From Microbacterium terregens (GTDB lineage: Bacteria > Actinomycetota > Actinomycetes > Actinomycetales > Microbacteriaceae), in NCBI RefSeq assembly GCF_039534975.1, contig NZ_BAAAWH010000001.1, positions 2,046,001-2,110,000 on the forward strand: DNA of 64,000 nucleotides, read 5' to 3'. Shown piece by piece: positions 23,311 through 32,784 of the stretch (its first letter is position 1; every line of letters starts with the position of its first letter). A program made the position numbers and the translations under genes. The notes under the pieces were generated by a model. It saw nothing but the letters and a program-made list of their open reading frames with translations. It was not told where the DNA came from and searched no databases.

Positions 23311-25164
23311 CTACTTCTTGTCTTTGGTCTCGGTGTCCCCCGACAGCGCGGCGATGAACGCCTCCTGAGGGACTTCGACGCGGCCGACCATCTTCATGCG
23401 CTTCTTGCCCTCCTTCTGCTTCTCGAGGAGCTTGCGCTTGCGGGTGATGTCGCCGCCGTAGCACTTGGCCAGCACGTCCTTGCGCATGGCCCTGATCGAC
23501 TCACGTGCGATGATGCGGGCGCCGATCGCCGCCTGGATCGGCACCTCGAACTGCTGGCGCGGGATGAGCTTCTTCAGTCGCTCCGTCATGAGGACGCCGT
23601 ATGCGTACGCCTTGTCGCGGTGCACGATCGCGCTGAACGCGTCGACGGGCTCGCCTTGCAGCAGGATGTCGACCTTGACCAGGTCGGCCGCCTGGTCTCC
23701 GCTGGGCTCATAGTCGAGTGAGGCGTAGCCGGCCGTCTTGGACTTCAAGTGGTCGAAGAAGTCGAAGACGATCTCGCCGAGCGGGATCGTGTAGCGGATC
23801 TCGACACGGTCCTCACCGAGATACTCCATGCCCAGGAGCGTGCCTCGGCGGGATTGGCACAGTTCCATGATCGTGCCGACATAGTCCTTCGGCGCGAGGA
23901 TCGCGGCCTTGACCATCGGCTCGGTCACGCTCGCGATCTTCGTACCGGACGGGAATTCGCTGGGGTTCGTGACGGTGTAGGTCGTGCCGTCATCGGTGGT
24001 CACCTCGTAGGTGACCGACGGCGCCGTCGAGATGAGGTCAAGACCGAATTCGCGTTCGAGGCGCTCCGAGACGATCTCCAGGTGCAGCAGGCCCAGGAAC
24101 CCGCAGCGGAATCCGAAGCCGAGCGCCACCGAGGTCTCGGGCTCGTAGTTGAGGGAGGCATCCGAGAGCTTCAGCTTGTCGAGGGCCTCGCGAAGCACCG
24201 GGTAGTCGCTGCCGTCGATCGGGTAGAGGCCGGAGAAGACCATCGGCTTCGGATCGGTGTACCCGGGCAGCGCGTCTTTCGAGGGCTTGGCGGCGCTGGT
24301 GACGGTGTCACCGACCTTGGATTGACGGACGTCCTTCACTCCGGTGATGAGGTAGCCCACCTCGCCCACGCCGAGGCCCCTGGTCGGCGTCGGTTCGGGA
24401 GACGAGACGCCGATCTCGAGCAGTTCGTGCACGGCACGGGTGGACATCATCTGAATCCGCTCGCGGGGACTGAGAGAACCGTCGATCATCCGCACGTAGG
24501 TGATCACGCCGCGATACGAGTCGTAGACCGAGTCGAAGATCATCGCGCGCGTCGGCGCGCTCGGATCGCCCTGAGGGGCCGGGATCTGCCGTACGACCTG
24601 ATCGAGCAGCTCCTCCACGCCCATGCCGGTCTTGCCGCTGACCCGCAGCACATCCTCGGGCTTGCCGCCGATGAGGCTGGCAAGCTCCCTGGCGTACTTC
24701 TCGGGATCGGCGGCCGGCAGGTCGATCTTGTTCAGCACCGGGATGATCTGCAGATCGTTCTCAAGGGCGAGATAGAGGTTCGCCAGCGTCTGTGCCTCGA
24801 TGCCCTGGGCCGCATCCACCAGCAGGATCGCGCCCTCGCAGGCGGCCAGCGAACGGCTGACCTCGTACGTGAAGTCGACGTGGCCCGGGGTGTCGATCAT
24901 GTTCAATGCGTGCGTGACACCGTCGAGCTGCCACGGCATCCGTACCGCCTGGCTCTTGATCGTGATGCCGCGCTCACGTTCGATGTCCATGCGATCGAGG
25001 TACTGTGCCCGCATATCGCGGTCGGAGACCACACCGGTCATCTGCAGCATGCGGTCGGCGAGGGTCGACTTGCCGTGATCGATGTGAGCGATGATGCAGA
25101 AGTTGCGTATCAGCTCCGGCGGGGTCGCGGACGGCTCGAGTGAGTTCAGGGCGCGCGGTGACAT
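23311..25164 (-). CDS. lepA: Elongation factor 4 (LepA)
   Basis: A 617-residue translational GTPase that associates with ribosomes and assists 30S biogenesis or back-translocation. G1 is AHIDHGKST (26-34), G3 DTPGHVD and G4 NKID. The LepA-specific C-terminus includes [26 protein letters not shown]. The ATG of [10 protein letters not shown] is chosen; TAGAAT lies 8 nt upstream. The longer frame upstream is antisense to the neighbouring hydrolase promoter and is not used. Confidence 0.96.
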   Translation of the reverse strand: MSPRALNSLEPSATPPELIRNFCIIAHIDHGKSTLADRMLQMTGVVSDRDMRAQYLDRMDIERERGITIKSQAVRMPWQLDGVTHALNMIDTPGHVDFTYEVSRSLAACEGAILLVDAAQGIEAQTLANLYLALENDLQIIPVLNKIDLPAADPEKYARELASLIGGKPEDVLRVSGKTGMGVEELLDQVVRQIPAPQGDPSAPTRAMIFDSVYDSYRGVITYVRMIDGSLSPRERIQMMSTRAVHELLEIGVSSPEPTPTRGLGVGEVGYLITGVKDVRQSKVGDTVTSAAKPSKDALPGYTDPKPMVFSGLYPIDGSDYPVLREALDKLKLSDASLNYEPETSVALGFGFRCGFLGLLHLEIVSERLEREFGLDLISTAPSVTYEVTTDDGTTYTVTNPSEFPSGTKIASVTEPMVKAAILAPKDYVGTIMELCQSRRGTLLGMEYLGEDRVEIRYTIPLGEIVFDFFDHLKSKTAGYASLDYEPSGDQAADLVKVDILLQGEPVDAFSAIVHRDKAYAYGVLMTERLKKLIPRQQFEVPIQAAIGARIIARESIRAMRKDVLAKCYGGDITRKRKLLEKQKEGKKRMKMVGRVEVPQEAFIAALSGDTETKDKK

Positions 25165-25271
25165 ATGGGGCCATTCTACGGCCCGATCGCGCCACGATCT
25201 CTCCCCGGCACCGCGAACCCTGCCCCGAACAGTGCGCGGACCGCACGCGGGTCCGGCAATATCCTGGGCGG

Positions 25272-25991
25272 ATGGTCGTTCAGGTCGTGTTCGTGCATGG
25301 CATCCGGACCTCTGCAACGATGTGGCGCGCGCAGGTGGCTGCCCTTCAGGCCCGCGGAAACCCGGCCAATGCGCTGGACCTGCCCGGTCATGGCAGCCGG
25401 ATGTCCGAGGAGTTCACGCTCGCATCGGCGTTCGCGACCATCGACGCGGCGGTCAGAGATGCCGCGACCCGCGGGCCGGTGCTGCTCGTCGGGCATTCGA
25501 TGGGCGGACTCCTGTGCATCGAATACGCCGGTCGGAAGGAGGCCCCGCCCGTCGCGGGGTTCGTCGCCGCGTCGTGCACCTCCATTCCCCGCGGTCTCGG
25601 TCTGAGCACCTACCGCGTGCTCGCACGCGGTTTCGACTCTCTCCCCGATCGCGGAATGTGGTTCACGAATCGGATGCTGGATAAGACGCTCCCTCCCGAG
25701 ACCCGCGCCGATTTCGGCGCCGGCGGGTACGCGTTCGATACCCAGGACACCGCGCTGCGGAGCCTGTCCGTGCTGGATCTGCTCGGGGCGCTGGCGCGGA
25801 TCACCGTCCCACTCTGGTTCGTCAACGGGCAGTACGACCAGCTTCGACTGAATGAGAGGCTGTTCCAGCGGATCGCGCCGCACGCCGAGCTGATCGTGGT
25901 GCCGCGGACGAGCCATCTCGTCAGCGCGATGCGGCCTCGGGTCTTCAATGCTCTGCTCGCCCTCGCGATCACGACGATCGAACAGACCTGA
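25272..25991 (+). CDS. Alpha/beta hydrolase
   Basis: A 239-residue alpha/beta-fold hydrolase with oxyanion-hole motif [13 protein letters not shown], nucleophile elbow GHSMGG (Ser76), an Asp near NGQYDQLRL and the C-terminal His in PRTSHLV. No signal peptide. The substrate is unknown. TATCCT lies 6 nt before the ATG. The rpsT -10 box begins at the base after its stop codon. Confidence 0.85.
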   Translation: MVVQVVFVHGIRTSATMWRAQVAALQARGNPANALDLPGHGSRMSEEFTLASAFATIDAAVRDAATRGPVLLVGHSMGGLLCIEYAGRKEAPPVAGFVAASCTSIPRGLGLSTYRVLARGFDSLPDRGMWFTNRMLDKTLPPETRADFGAGGYAFDTQDTALRSLSVLDLLGALARITVPLWFVNGQYDQLRLNERLFQRIAPHAELIVVPRTSHLVSAMRPRVFNALLALAITTIEQT

Positions 25992-25997
25992 TAGACT
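25992..25997 (+). promoter_or_regulatory. Predicted rpsT -10 box
   Basis: TAGACT directly follows the upstream hydrolase stop and implies a 5' leader of about 100 nt before the rpsT GTG, long enough for S20 autoregulation, which is known in other bacteria. Confidence 0.45.
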
Positions 25998-26108
25998 CGG
26001 TGATCGGCTTGCGTGTGGGTTCATTCCCTCACGACCGTCGTGCGACAGCCCTCTTCTGTCACTCGACACTTCAGATCGATTCCTCCGAACGAAAGACCGT
26101 CGTCAAAC

Positions 26109-26369
26109 GTGGCAAACATCAAGTCGCAGATCAAGCGCAACAAGACCAACGACAAGGCGCATGAGCGCAACAAGGCCGTGAAGAGCGAGCTGCGCACGCA
26201 GGTGCGTCGCACCCGCGAGGCCATCGCCGCCGGTGACAAGGCCGCCGCCGAGAAGGCTCTCGCGAAGGCGACCAAGAAGCTCGACAAGGCAGCCAGCAAG
26301 GGTGTCATCCACGCGAACCAGGCCGCGAACCGCAAGTCGTCCATGGCGAAGCAGGTCGCTTCACTCTGA
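26109..26369 (+). CDS. rpsT: 30S ribosomal protein S20
   Basis: An 86-residue basic, helical primary 16S-binding protein. It begins [19 protein letters not shown] and ends [13 protein letters not shown], the usual S20 termini, with an Ala/Lys-rich second helix. The start is GTG; earlier in-frame codons lie in the leader and do not resemble S20. Followed by a strong hairpin terminator. Confidence 0.97.
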   Translation: MANIKSQIKRNKTNDKAHERNKAVKSELRTQVRRTREAIAAGDKAAAEKALAKATKKLDKAASKGVIHANQAANRKSSMAKQVASL

Positions 26370-26405
26370 CGCAGGTCGCGGCGCTCTGAGCGCAGCTTTC
26401 ACGAC

Positions 26406-26432
26406 AAGCCCGTCCCTTCGGGGGCGGGCTTT
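26406..26432 (+). terminator. rpsT terminator
   Basis: AAGCCCGTCCC, loop TTCG, GGGGCGGGCTTT: a 10-bp stem with a stable tetraloop and short T-run. It can also act for the convergent holA transcript. Confidence 0.85.
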
Positions 26433-26449
26433 CGTCTTGTCCGCTACTC

Positions 26450-26514
26450 ACGGCGCTGACGCGCCTACTCGGAACCGCCCTTCGATACGGCGCTTACGCG
26501 CCTACTCAGGAACC
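26450..26514. repeat. Two copies of an intergenic repeat unit
   Basis: The unit A-CGGCGCTKACGCGCCTACTC-GGAACC occurs at 26450-26476 and, with one inserted A, at 26487-26514. Each copy contains a small hairpin (GGCGC-4 nt-GCGCC). The second copy supplies the stop codon of holA. Its look (TTCGATACGGCGCTTACGC...) is like dispersed intergenic repeats common in Microbacteriaceae; genome-wide copy number cannot be seen here. Confidence 0.6.
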
Positions 26515-27543
26515 GTACGGTGCCTTGGTGGCGATGACGGTGATCAGGCGCTCCAGCGCGAAGATGCTGTCTCGCGAGCCGCCTTTGACCTCGGCATCCG
26601 CGCGCGCGGCGGCCTGGATCGCAATCCCGAGCGACGCGTCGGACCACCCGGAGAGATCGCGGCGGGCGCGGTCGACCTGCCAATCCTTCAGCCCGAGTCG
26701 GGCGGCGAGGGCCGACGAAGACTCCCGATTGCCGGCGACCCGTGCCATCGTCCGCAGTTTGGAGGCGATGGCCGCGACCAGCGGCACCGGGTCGGCGCCG
26801 GATGCGAGGGCGTGGCGCAGCGAGACCAGCGCGTCTCCATAGCGGCCCGCGATCGCGGTGTCGGCCACCGCGAACGCCGAGGTCTCCACCCGCCCCCCGT
26901 AATACCGCTCCACCACCGCCTCGGTCACGTCGCCCGGCACATCCGAGATGAGCTGCTGGCACGCGGCAGCGAGCTCCGTGAGGTCATCCGCGAAAGCCGA
27001 GACGAGCGTGCGCAGCGCCCCCGGTGCAATGCGCTTGCGCGCGGCGGAGAACTCACCTGCCGCGAAGTCGAACCGGTCGGAGTCGCGCTTCACGGCGGGG
27101 CAGGCGATCTCGATCCCGCCGCCCTGACCGGCACGGACGGCATCGAGGAGCTTCTTGCCGCGGACGGAGGCTCCGGTGTGGCGGAGCACGACCGTCGCGC
27201 CGTCCTGCGGTACCGCGAGGTAGGACACCGCCTCGGCAAGGAACGCGTCGGAGCACTTCTCGACACCGGTGACCCGGACGAGGCGCGGCTCACCGAACAG
27301 CGACGGCGAAGTCACCGCCAGCAGGGTGCCCACCTCGTAGTCGTCCGCGCGCAGATCCGTGACCTCGAGGCTCGGGTCCTCGGCGCGCAGGTATTCGCGG
27401 ATCCCCGCGATGGCCCGCTCGGCACAGATCTCCTCAGGGCCGGAGACCAGCACGATCGGCGCCGGTTGCGGCGCGCGCCAGGACACCTGCGGGATGGTCG
27501 TCCGCGCCCGGCTCGCGGGGGTTCGTCGCGCGCTCGTCGCCAT
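26506..27543 (-). CDS. holA: DNA polymerase III subunit delta
   Basis: A 345-residue clamp-loader delta subunit. The N-terminal APIVLVSGPEEICAERAI, the degenerate AAA region and C-terminal helical domain (RYGDALVSLRHALASGADPVPLVAAIASKL) fit HolA. TAGGCT sits 6 nt before the ATG; the TAG of that box is also the stop codon of comEC. The comEA-comEC-holA order is widely conserved in bacteria. Confidence 0.93.
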   Translation of the reverse strand: MATSARRTPASRARTTIPQVSWRAPQPAPIVLVSGPEEICAERAIAGIREYLRAEDPSLEVTDLRADDYEVGTLLAVTSPSLFGEPRLVRVTGVEKCSDAFLAEAVSYLAVPQDGATVVLRHTGASVRGKKLLDAVRAGQGGGIEIACPAVKRDSDRFDFAAGEFSAARKRIAPGALRTLVSAFADDLTELAAACQQLISDVPGDVTEAVVERYYGGRVETSAFAVADTAIAGRYGDALVSLRHALASGADPVPLVAAIASKLRTMARVAGNRESSSALAARLGLKDWQVDRARRDLSGWSDASLGIAIQAAARADAEVKGGSRDSIFALERLITVIATKAPYGS

Positions 27544-27552
27544 CCCCCCAGC

Positions 27553-29940
27553 CTACCCAGCGGCTGGGACGTCGCCTCCGCGCTCGCGCCACACCAGCAG
27601 AGCCCGACCGGCACGCCATATCGCGATCAGTCCTGCGCGGTCGGTGCGTGCAATCCGCGCCCCGAGCCCGCTCAGGACGTCCAGGATCTCTGAGCGAGGA
27701 TGCCCGTACGTATTCTGACCCACCGTGACCAGGGCGACCGCGGGCTCGGCGACGCCGTACAGGCGGGGGTCTTGATCGGCGCTCCCGTGGTGGGCGACCT
27801 TCACCAGGTCGTACGGCGGGGCCAACGCGTCCGAGGCGACGAGGGCGCTCTGCGGAGAGGCGGAGAGGTCGCCGAGGAAGAGCGCGGCGGGCACGCCCCC
27901 ACCGCGCACGTCCAGGACGACGCTCGCGTCGTTGCCTTCCGCGAACGCGTGGCTGCGCGGAGGGGGCCAGAGTACGCGCCACCGGGCATCGCCGAGGGTC
28001 CCGGTCAGATGCGCGCGGGCAGGCACCGTCCGCGCACCGGCACTCTCCAGGCGGGAGAGCACCGCCGCGGCCGCGGGCGATTCCGCCGGACCGTGCAGAG
28101 CTGTTCCGACGCGCCCGAGGACCGCCGCCACACCCCCCACGTGGTCGAGGTCGAAGTGAGTCAGTACGAGCAGGTCGATGCGCTGCACGCCGGCGCGCGA
28201 CAGGCACTCCTCCAGGCGGGCCGGATCCGGGCCGACGTCCACCAGCGCCACCGCCCCCGCGGAGCGGAGCAGTACGGCATCGCCCTGTCCCACATCGCAC
28301 GCGAGGACAGTCCACGACGAAGGCAAGGTCCAGACTCCGGCAGCCGTCGCGAGGGCGGCTCCGCCTGCCGCGACCCCCGTCACGACCGCCAGCAGCAGAG
28401 CACAGACGCGGCGCAGCCCGCGGAAGAGTCCGGATCCCGCCGGTGGGACTGCCACCATGATCCCGATCGCGGTGCTGGTGAGGGTCAGGGAGAGCACGCC
28501 CGGCCAGCCCTCCCACCATGGGAGCTGGCCGCCCGGAAGCGCACTGAACGTGGTCGCGGTCCCGGCGATCCAGGACGCCGGAAGCCAGGCGATCGCGGTC
28601 AGGCCGGACTGCACCCACGGCAGTGGGGCTGTCAAGCATGCGATCAACCCGACGACCGTCGCGAACGGTGCCGCGGGCGCGGCCAGAAGGTTGGCCACCA
28701 CCCCGTAAAGCGGAACGCTCGGGGTGATCGCCACCAGCAGGGGGCCGCAGGCCAGCTGCGCTGCGAGCGGCACCGACAGCGCGAGCGCCAGGGCGCGCGG
28801 CATCCATCGCGCCAGTCCGGTCGCGAGCGGCCGGGCGAACAGCAGAAGCGAGGCGGTGGCAACCGTGGACAACGCGAAACCCAGCGACGCCGCCAGCCAG
28901 GGATCAGCGATCAGCAGCGCGGTGACCGCGAGCGAGAGCACGGCCATGCCGACGCCCGTGCGACCGAGCAGGACGCCCAGCATGGCGATGCCGGCCATCG
29001 CGCCCGCCCGGACGACACTCGGCTCGGGGGTGACCAGCAGAATGAAGCCGATCAGCGCCGCCGAGCCGGCTCCGATCCGCGTGCGACGCGATCCGCCGGC
29101 GGCCGCGGCGGCGGCGAAGGCGAGGCCGACGACGATCGCGCAGTTCGCCCCCGAGACCGCGGTCAGATGCGAGAGCGAGGACCGCTTCATCGCCGCGTCC
29201 AGCTCCCCCGACACCGCGGATGTATCGCCGACCGCCAGACCCGCGATCAGCCCCGCGCCGGGCGGCGGCAGTCCCGCCGCGGAGCGCACGAGACTGCGCC
29301 GCAGCTCGGAGGCGACGGCGAGCACCCCCTGCGGCGACGTGAGCACGTGCACCCCGCGCGAGGCCGTCACCGTGAGGACCGCGCGATCGCCCGGTGGTGC
29401 GGCACGGGCGGTCCCGCGCACCTCGACGGTGGACCCGACATCCAGCCGCCGCGGGTGGTCGACCTCTGCGGGCTGCGCACGGACGGTGATGTCGATGTGC
29501 ACGGCGTCGGCGACCGATCCGGTGGCGATGCGCGTCGCGACCGCATCGAACGCCCACTCGCCGGTGACCCGCGTTTCCACCTTTCCTACGACCGTGGCGC
29601 CGAGAACCACGGCTCTGCCGCCGCCGAGACCGAAGCGTCCCGCTTCGTCGCGGGCCGGTTGCGCGAACGCGACATGGGATGCCGCTCCCGCAGCCGCAGC
29701 GAGGACGAGCGTCACGATCACCGCCGCCCGTGCCCGTCGTCGGCGCCGTACGGCGGATCCGCGGCGGCGCCGAGCGATCGAGAGCACGACCCCCAGCATC
29801 GCCAGACACGCGGCCCACAGCGTCAGCGCAGCGGGTGCGGCCGACGCGGGGAAGAAGGTCGTACTCACCGCCGACACCCATGCGGCGCCGGTCACCGGAA
29901 CGAGCCGGATATGCGTCAGCCGTCGCGCACCGGTCACCAC
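27553..29940 (-). CDS. comEC: ComEC/Rec2 family competence protein
   Basis: A 795-residue DNA-uptake channel protein. After N-terminal helices and an OB-like segment comes the Competence domain (HLTAVSGANCAIVVGL near residue 258), multiple transmembrane helices, and a C-terminal metallo-beta-lactamase domain with THFDLDHVGG and KVAHHGSADQDP. In naturally competent bacteria it passes single-stranded DNA into the cytosol; competence in this strain is not shown. Start is one of two adjacent GTGs. The stop TAG doubles as part of the holA -10. Confidence 0.92.
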   Translation of the reverse strand: MVTGARRLTHIRLVPVTGAAWVSAVSTTFFPASAAPAALTLWAACLAMLGVVLSIARRRRGSAVRRRRRARAAVIVTLVLAAAAGAASHVAFAQPARDEAGRFGLGGGRAVVLGATVVGKVETRVTGEWAFDAVATRIATGSVADAVHIDITVRAQPAEVDHPRRLDVGSTVEVRGTARAAPPGDRAVLTVTASRGVHVLTSPQGVLAVASELRRSLVRSAAGLPPPGAGLIAGLAVGDTSAVSGELDAAMKRSSLSHLTAVSGANCAIVVGLAFAAAAAAGGSRRTRIGAGSAALIGFILLVTPEPSVVRAGAMAGIAMLGVLLGRTGVGMAVLSLAVTALLIADPWLAASLGFALSTVATASLLLFARPLATGLARWMPRALALALSVPLAAQLACGPLLVAITPSVPLYGVVANLLAAPAAPFATVVGLIACLTAPLPWVQSGLTAIAWLPASWIAGTATTFSALPGGQLPWWEGWPGVLSLTLTSTAIGIMVAVPPAGSGLFRGLRRVCALLLAVVTGVAAGGAALATAAGVWTLPSSWTVLACDVGQGDAVLLRSAGAVALVDVGPDPARLEECLSRAGVQRIDLLVLTHFDLDHVGGVAAVLGRVGTALHGPAESPAAAAVLSRLESAGARTVPARAHLTGTLGDARWRVLWPPPRSHAFAEGNDASVVLDVRGGGVPAALFLGDLSASPQSALVASDALAPPYDLVKVAHHGSADQDPRLYGVAEPAVALVTVGQNTYGHPRSEILDVLSGLGARIARTDRAGLIAIWRAGRALLVWRERGGDVPAAG

Positions 29941-29976
29941 CGCACCGCCGCGCTCACGCCGTCAGGTCGACACACG

Positions 29977-30582
29977 TCACACAGTGACGAGATCACGGAG
30001 GGCCTCGAGCATCTTGTCGCCGATACCGGGGACCGCCAGCAGATCCTCGATGCTCGTGAAACGCCCGTTCGCGTCCCGCCACTCGATGATGCGCGCCGCC
30101 AAGGCCGGTCCGATCCGCGGCAGGGTGTCCAGCTCTGCGACCTGCGCGGTGTTGAGGTTCACCCGGCCGTCGCCCGGGGCCGTCGTCTGCGCGAGGGTGG
30201 CGGACTCACCCGCTGTCGGCACGTGCAGTTGTTCGCCGTCGCTGATCGGGCGGGCGAGATTGACGGCCATCTCGTCGGCGCCCGCCGCGAACCCTCCCGC
30301 GGCCGCGACGGCATCCACGACCCGGGCACCCTCGTGCAGCACATAGAGGCCGGGCGCGGACACGGATCCGGACACGTGGACATACACGGATGCCGGAGGC
30401 GCGGCATCCGACTCACCGGCGTCCGCGACCGTCACGGACTCGACCGGTGCTGTCGCGCCTCGCAGGATCCCGATGCCGACGGTGACGGTCAGTGCCAGCA
30501 GCACCACCACGACGGCGGCCCCGAGGCCGAGGCGTGTGCGATGGCTCGCGGCGGCCCCGCGTGATCCCTCGGCAGTCGACAC
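29977..30582 (-). CDS. comEA: ComEA family DNA-binding protein
   Basis: A 201-residue membrane-anchored protein: transmembrane helix about 20-42, an SLBB-type domain (VYVHVSGSVSAPGLYVLHEG) and a C-terminal helix-hairpin-helix pair (RVNLNTAQVAELDTLPRIGP and SIEDLLAVPGIGDKML). ComEA binds incoming double-stranded DNA and hands it to ComEC. The GTG start has TAGGTT 7 nt upstream. A 12-bp hairpin terminator upstream separates it from the redoxin operon. Confidence 0.93.
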   Translation of the reverse strand: MSTAEGSRGAAASHRTRLGLGAAVVVVLLALTVTVGIGILRGATAPVESVTVADAGESDAAPPASVYVHVSGSVSAPGLYVLHEGARVVDAVAAAGGFAAGADEMAVNLARPISDGEQLHVPTAGESATLAQTTAPGDGRVNLNTAQVAELDTLPRIGPALAARIIEWRDANGRFTSIEDLLAVPGIGDKMLEALRDLVTV

Positions 30583-30596
30583 ACGCCCGAACCTAA

Positions 30597-30628
30597 GGCC
30601 GCCCGCGGGAACCGATCCGCGGGCGGCC
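30597..30628 (-). terminator. Strong hairpin ending the redoxin operon
   Basis: A perfect 12-bp stem, GGCCGCCCGCGG and CCGCGGGCGGCC, with an 8-nt loop. On the minus strand it follows the redoxin gene and abuts the comEA -10 box. No long U-tract, as is usual in high-GC actinobacteria. Confidence 0.7.
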
Positions 30629-30651
30629 CGGTTCCGTGGACGCTCACGGCG

Positions 30652-30681
30652 CGCGCTCCTCTGGGGAGGAGTCCGAGCGCG
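30652..30681 (-). terminator. Second hairpin downstream of the redoxin gene
   Basis: CGCGCTC...GAGCGCG encloses CTCCTC-TGGG-GAGGAG, giving alternative stacked stems between the redoxin stop and the 12-bp terminator. Confidence 0.45.
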
Positions 30682-30714
30682 GCCGGTCGCCGATGGTTCG
30701 CGGGAGCCCGCCGC

Positions 30715-31791
30715 TCAGCCGAACGTGACGCAGTACGCCTCCGCCCCGGGCGAGAGGAACTCGATTCCGAAGACGCGATCGGTGATCGGCCCTGGCTGCC
30801 GGATGAGCTGGTAGGTCCTCTGGTCGACCACCGACCCTGTCCCGTCGGGCTCGACATCGGTTCCGCGACTCTCGCTGACGACCTCGCCGTCGAGCAGGAC
30901 CCGGAAGGGGATCCGCGTTCCGGCAGTCCCCGGCCCCATGACGAGGTTGACGTCCCTGGCATGGAACGCGAACGAGATCCGACCGCCCGGGCCCTCAGCC
31001 ACGACCGCGTGCCGCGCCACCGTCCAGTTCCCGGAGAGATCCCACGAGTTCAGCGGCAGTCGCGCGGCGCCGGCGTACGCGCGGGGACGGTCGTATGCCG
31101 CGGGATCGTCGGAGGCGAATCCAGAGCTCTGGCCGTATCCGAGATACGTCTCCGGGGACTGCAGGGAGCGCCAGTCCGCGCCGACCTCCAGCCCCGTCGG
31201 TTCCACGAGGACCAGGTCGCGATCCACCCCCGCAGCCCCTGCGTCGATGAGCAGCCGCTGGATCACCATCTCGGTTCGCTCGTACTCGCCCTCGCCGAAG
31301 TGGTGGAATCGGATCCGTCCCTCCGCGTCGGCGATGTACAGCGCGGGCCAGTAGTGGTTCGCGAACTCGTCCCACACGCCGTAGTCGTTGTCGACGGCGA
31401 CGGCGTAGTCGACGCGGAGGTTCTGCACCTGGGTCCTGACGTTGGTCACATCGTGTTCGAAACCGAACTCGGGTGTGTGCACGCCGATGATGCTCAGACC
31501 GGCGTCGGTGTACTTGCGGTTCCATGCCGCCAGGTACGGGAGGGTGCGCAGCCAGTTCACACAGGTGTAGGTCCAGAAGTCGACCAGCACGACACGGCCC
31601 CGGAGTGCGGCTGGGGTCAGCGGCTCGGAGTTGAGCCATCCGGTCGCCCGGTCGAAGGACGGCAGACGCCCCTCGATCGGGAGCACCTCCGTATCCCCGG
31701 CGAGCCGATGGGCGATCGAGCGGAACAGCCCCCCGCGGTCGGCGGGCCGCACCGTTCCGTCGTCGATCTCACTGCTGAGTCGTTCGGACAT
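30715..31791 (-). CDS. Redoxin-domain protein with a single-cysteine active site (DipZ C-terminal-like)
   Basis: A 358-residue soluble protein resembling the extracytoplasmic C-terminal half of DipZ: a thioredoxin/TlpA-like domain (RVVLVDFWTYTCVNWLRTLP, about 66-86), VHTPEFGFEHD, then a beta-rich module with PETYLGYGQ. In DipZ the site is CxxC; here it is C77-V-N-W80, so the resolving cysteine is absent and normal disulfide exchange is unlikely. No signal peptide is seen. SD AAGGGAG precedes two ATGs; the second has the better spacing. The start overlaps the upstream hydrolase by 23 bp: last gene of the MEDS-LuxR operon. Confidence 0.82.
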   Translation of the reverse strand: MSERLSSEIDDGTVRPADRGGLFRSIAHRLAGDTEVLPIEGRLPSFDRATGWLNSEPLTPAALRGRVVLVDFWTYTCVNWLRTLPYLAAWNRKYTDAGLSIIGVHTPEFGFEHDVTNVRTQVQNLRVDYAVAVDNDYGVWDEFANHYWPALYIADAEGRIRFHHFGEGEYERTEMVIQRLLIDAGAAGVDRDLVLVEPTGLEVGADWRSLQSPETYLGYGQSSGFASDDPAAYDRPRAYAGAARLPLNSWDLSGNWTVARHAVVAEGPGGRISFAFHARDVNLVMGPGTAGTRIPFRVLLDGEVVSESRGTDVEPDGTGSVVDQRTYQLIRQPGPITDRVFGIEFLSPGAEAYCVTFG

Positions 31792-32764
31792 CATCGTCTC
31801 CCTTCGTCGATGTGCTCCGTGCCGCCGCGATCCCGTCCACGTCGATGACAGCATCGGCGAACGCCCGCGGTGCTTCCTGCGGGAGGTTGTGCCCGACTCC
31901 CCCGTCGATGATCCGATGCTCGTACGGACCGTCGAACAACGGACGATACGTCGCGGCGTCCGGGTGCGGAGCCCCGTTCGCGTCGCCTTCGAGCGTGATG
32001 GTCGGAACCCCGATCCGCGGCCGCTCAGCCAGACGTCGCTCCAGATCGTCGTGCGCGGATGCCCCATCGGCGAGGCCGAGTCGCCACCGATAGTTGTGGA
32101 TGACGATGTCGACGTGATCCGGGTTCTCGAATGCCGCCGCGCTCCGATCGAATGTCGCCTCGTCGAAGCTCCAGCGCGGCGAGGCGGTCTGCCAGATGAG
32201 CCGCGCGAACTCGCTCCGGTACTGTTCATAACCCCGACGGCCGCGCTCGGTGGCGAAGTAGAACTGGTACCACCAGCTCAGCTCGGCGGTCGGGTTCAGC
32301 GGGTTCTGATTGGCCTGCGGGCTGCCGATCAGATAGCCGCTGACCGAGACCTGGCCGCGGCAGCGATCCGGCCACAGCGCAGCCAGGACGTTCGCTGTTC
32401 GCGCCCCCCAATCGAACCCGGCGACGACCGCGTTCGGAATCTTCAGTGCGTCCAGCAGCGCTATGGCGTCCAGCGCGAACACCGCCTGCTGCCCGTTGCG
32501 AAGGCTCGCGGCCGAGAGGAATCGCGTGGTGCCGTACCCGCGGAGGTGTGGCACCACCACCCGGTAGCCGGCCGCCGCGAGCAGAGGCGCCACGTCGGCG
32601 TAGCTGTGGATGTCGTACGGCCACCCGTGAAGGAGCAGGACCGCCGGGCCGTCCGTCGGTCCGAGGTCGACGAAGCCGATGTTCATCTCGCCGGCGTCGA
32701 TCTGGAAGAGGGGGCCGAATGTCCCGCTGGTCGTGGGCGCCGCGGACCTGAGTGTGTGAGTCAC
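31769..32764 (-). CDS. Epoxide hydrolase-like alpha/beta hydrolase
   Basis: A 331-residue alpha/beta hydrolase with HGWPYD oxyanion region (46-51) and nucleophile elbow AGFDWGAR, where the nucleophile is Asp118 rather than Ser. An Asp nucleophile marks the epoxide hydrolase / haloalkane dehalogenase branch. The catalytic His is likely in DGGVGHNLPQEAPRAF. The GTG start (VTHTLRSAAP) lies 20 bp after the upstream gene stop with GAGGGATGG before it. The substrate is unknown; pairing with another epoxide hydrolase suggests a pathway handling reactive epoxides. Confidence 0.85.
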   Translation of the reverse strand: MTHTLRSAAPTTSGTFGPLFQIDAGEMNIGFVDLGPTDGPAVLLLHGWPYDIHSYADVAPLLAAAGYRVVVPHLRGYGTTRFLSAASLRNGQQAVFALDAIALLDALKIPNAVVAGFDWGARTANVLAALWPDRCRGQVSVSGYLIGSPQANQNPLNPTAELSWWYQFYFATERGRRGYEQYRSEFARLIWQTASPRWSFDEATFDRSAAAFENPDHVDIVIHNYRWRLGLADGASAHDDLERRLAERPRIGVPTITLEGDANGAPHPDAATYRPLFDGPYEHRIIDGGVGHNLPQEAPRAFADAVIDVDGIAAARSTSTKGDDDVRTTQQ

Positions 32765-32784
32765 CGTTTCACCATCCCTCGGGC

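Noticed and set aside
27700..30564. Very long plus-strand open frame antisense to comEC and comEA
   Set aside because: The opposite strand encodes clear ComEC/ComEA domains; the antisense frame is Arg/Gly/Pro-rich with no family signature, as expected in high-GC DNA.
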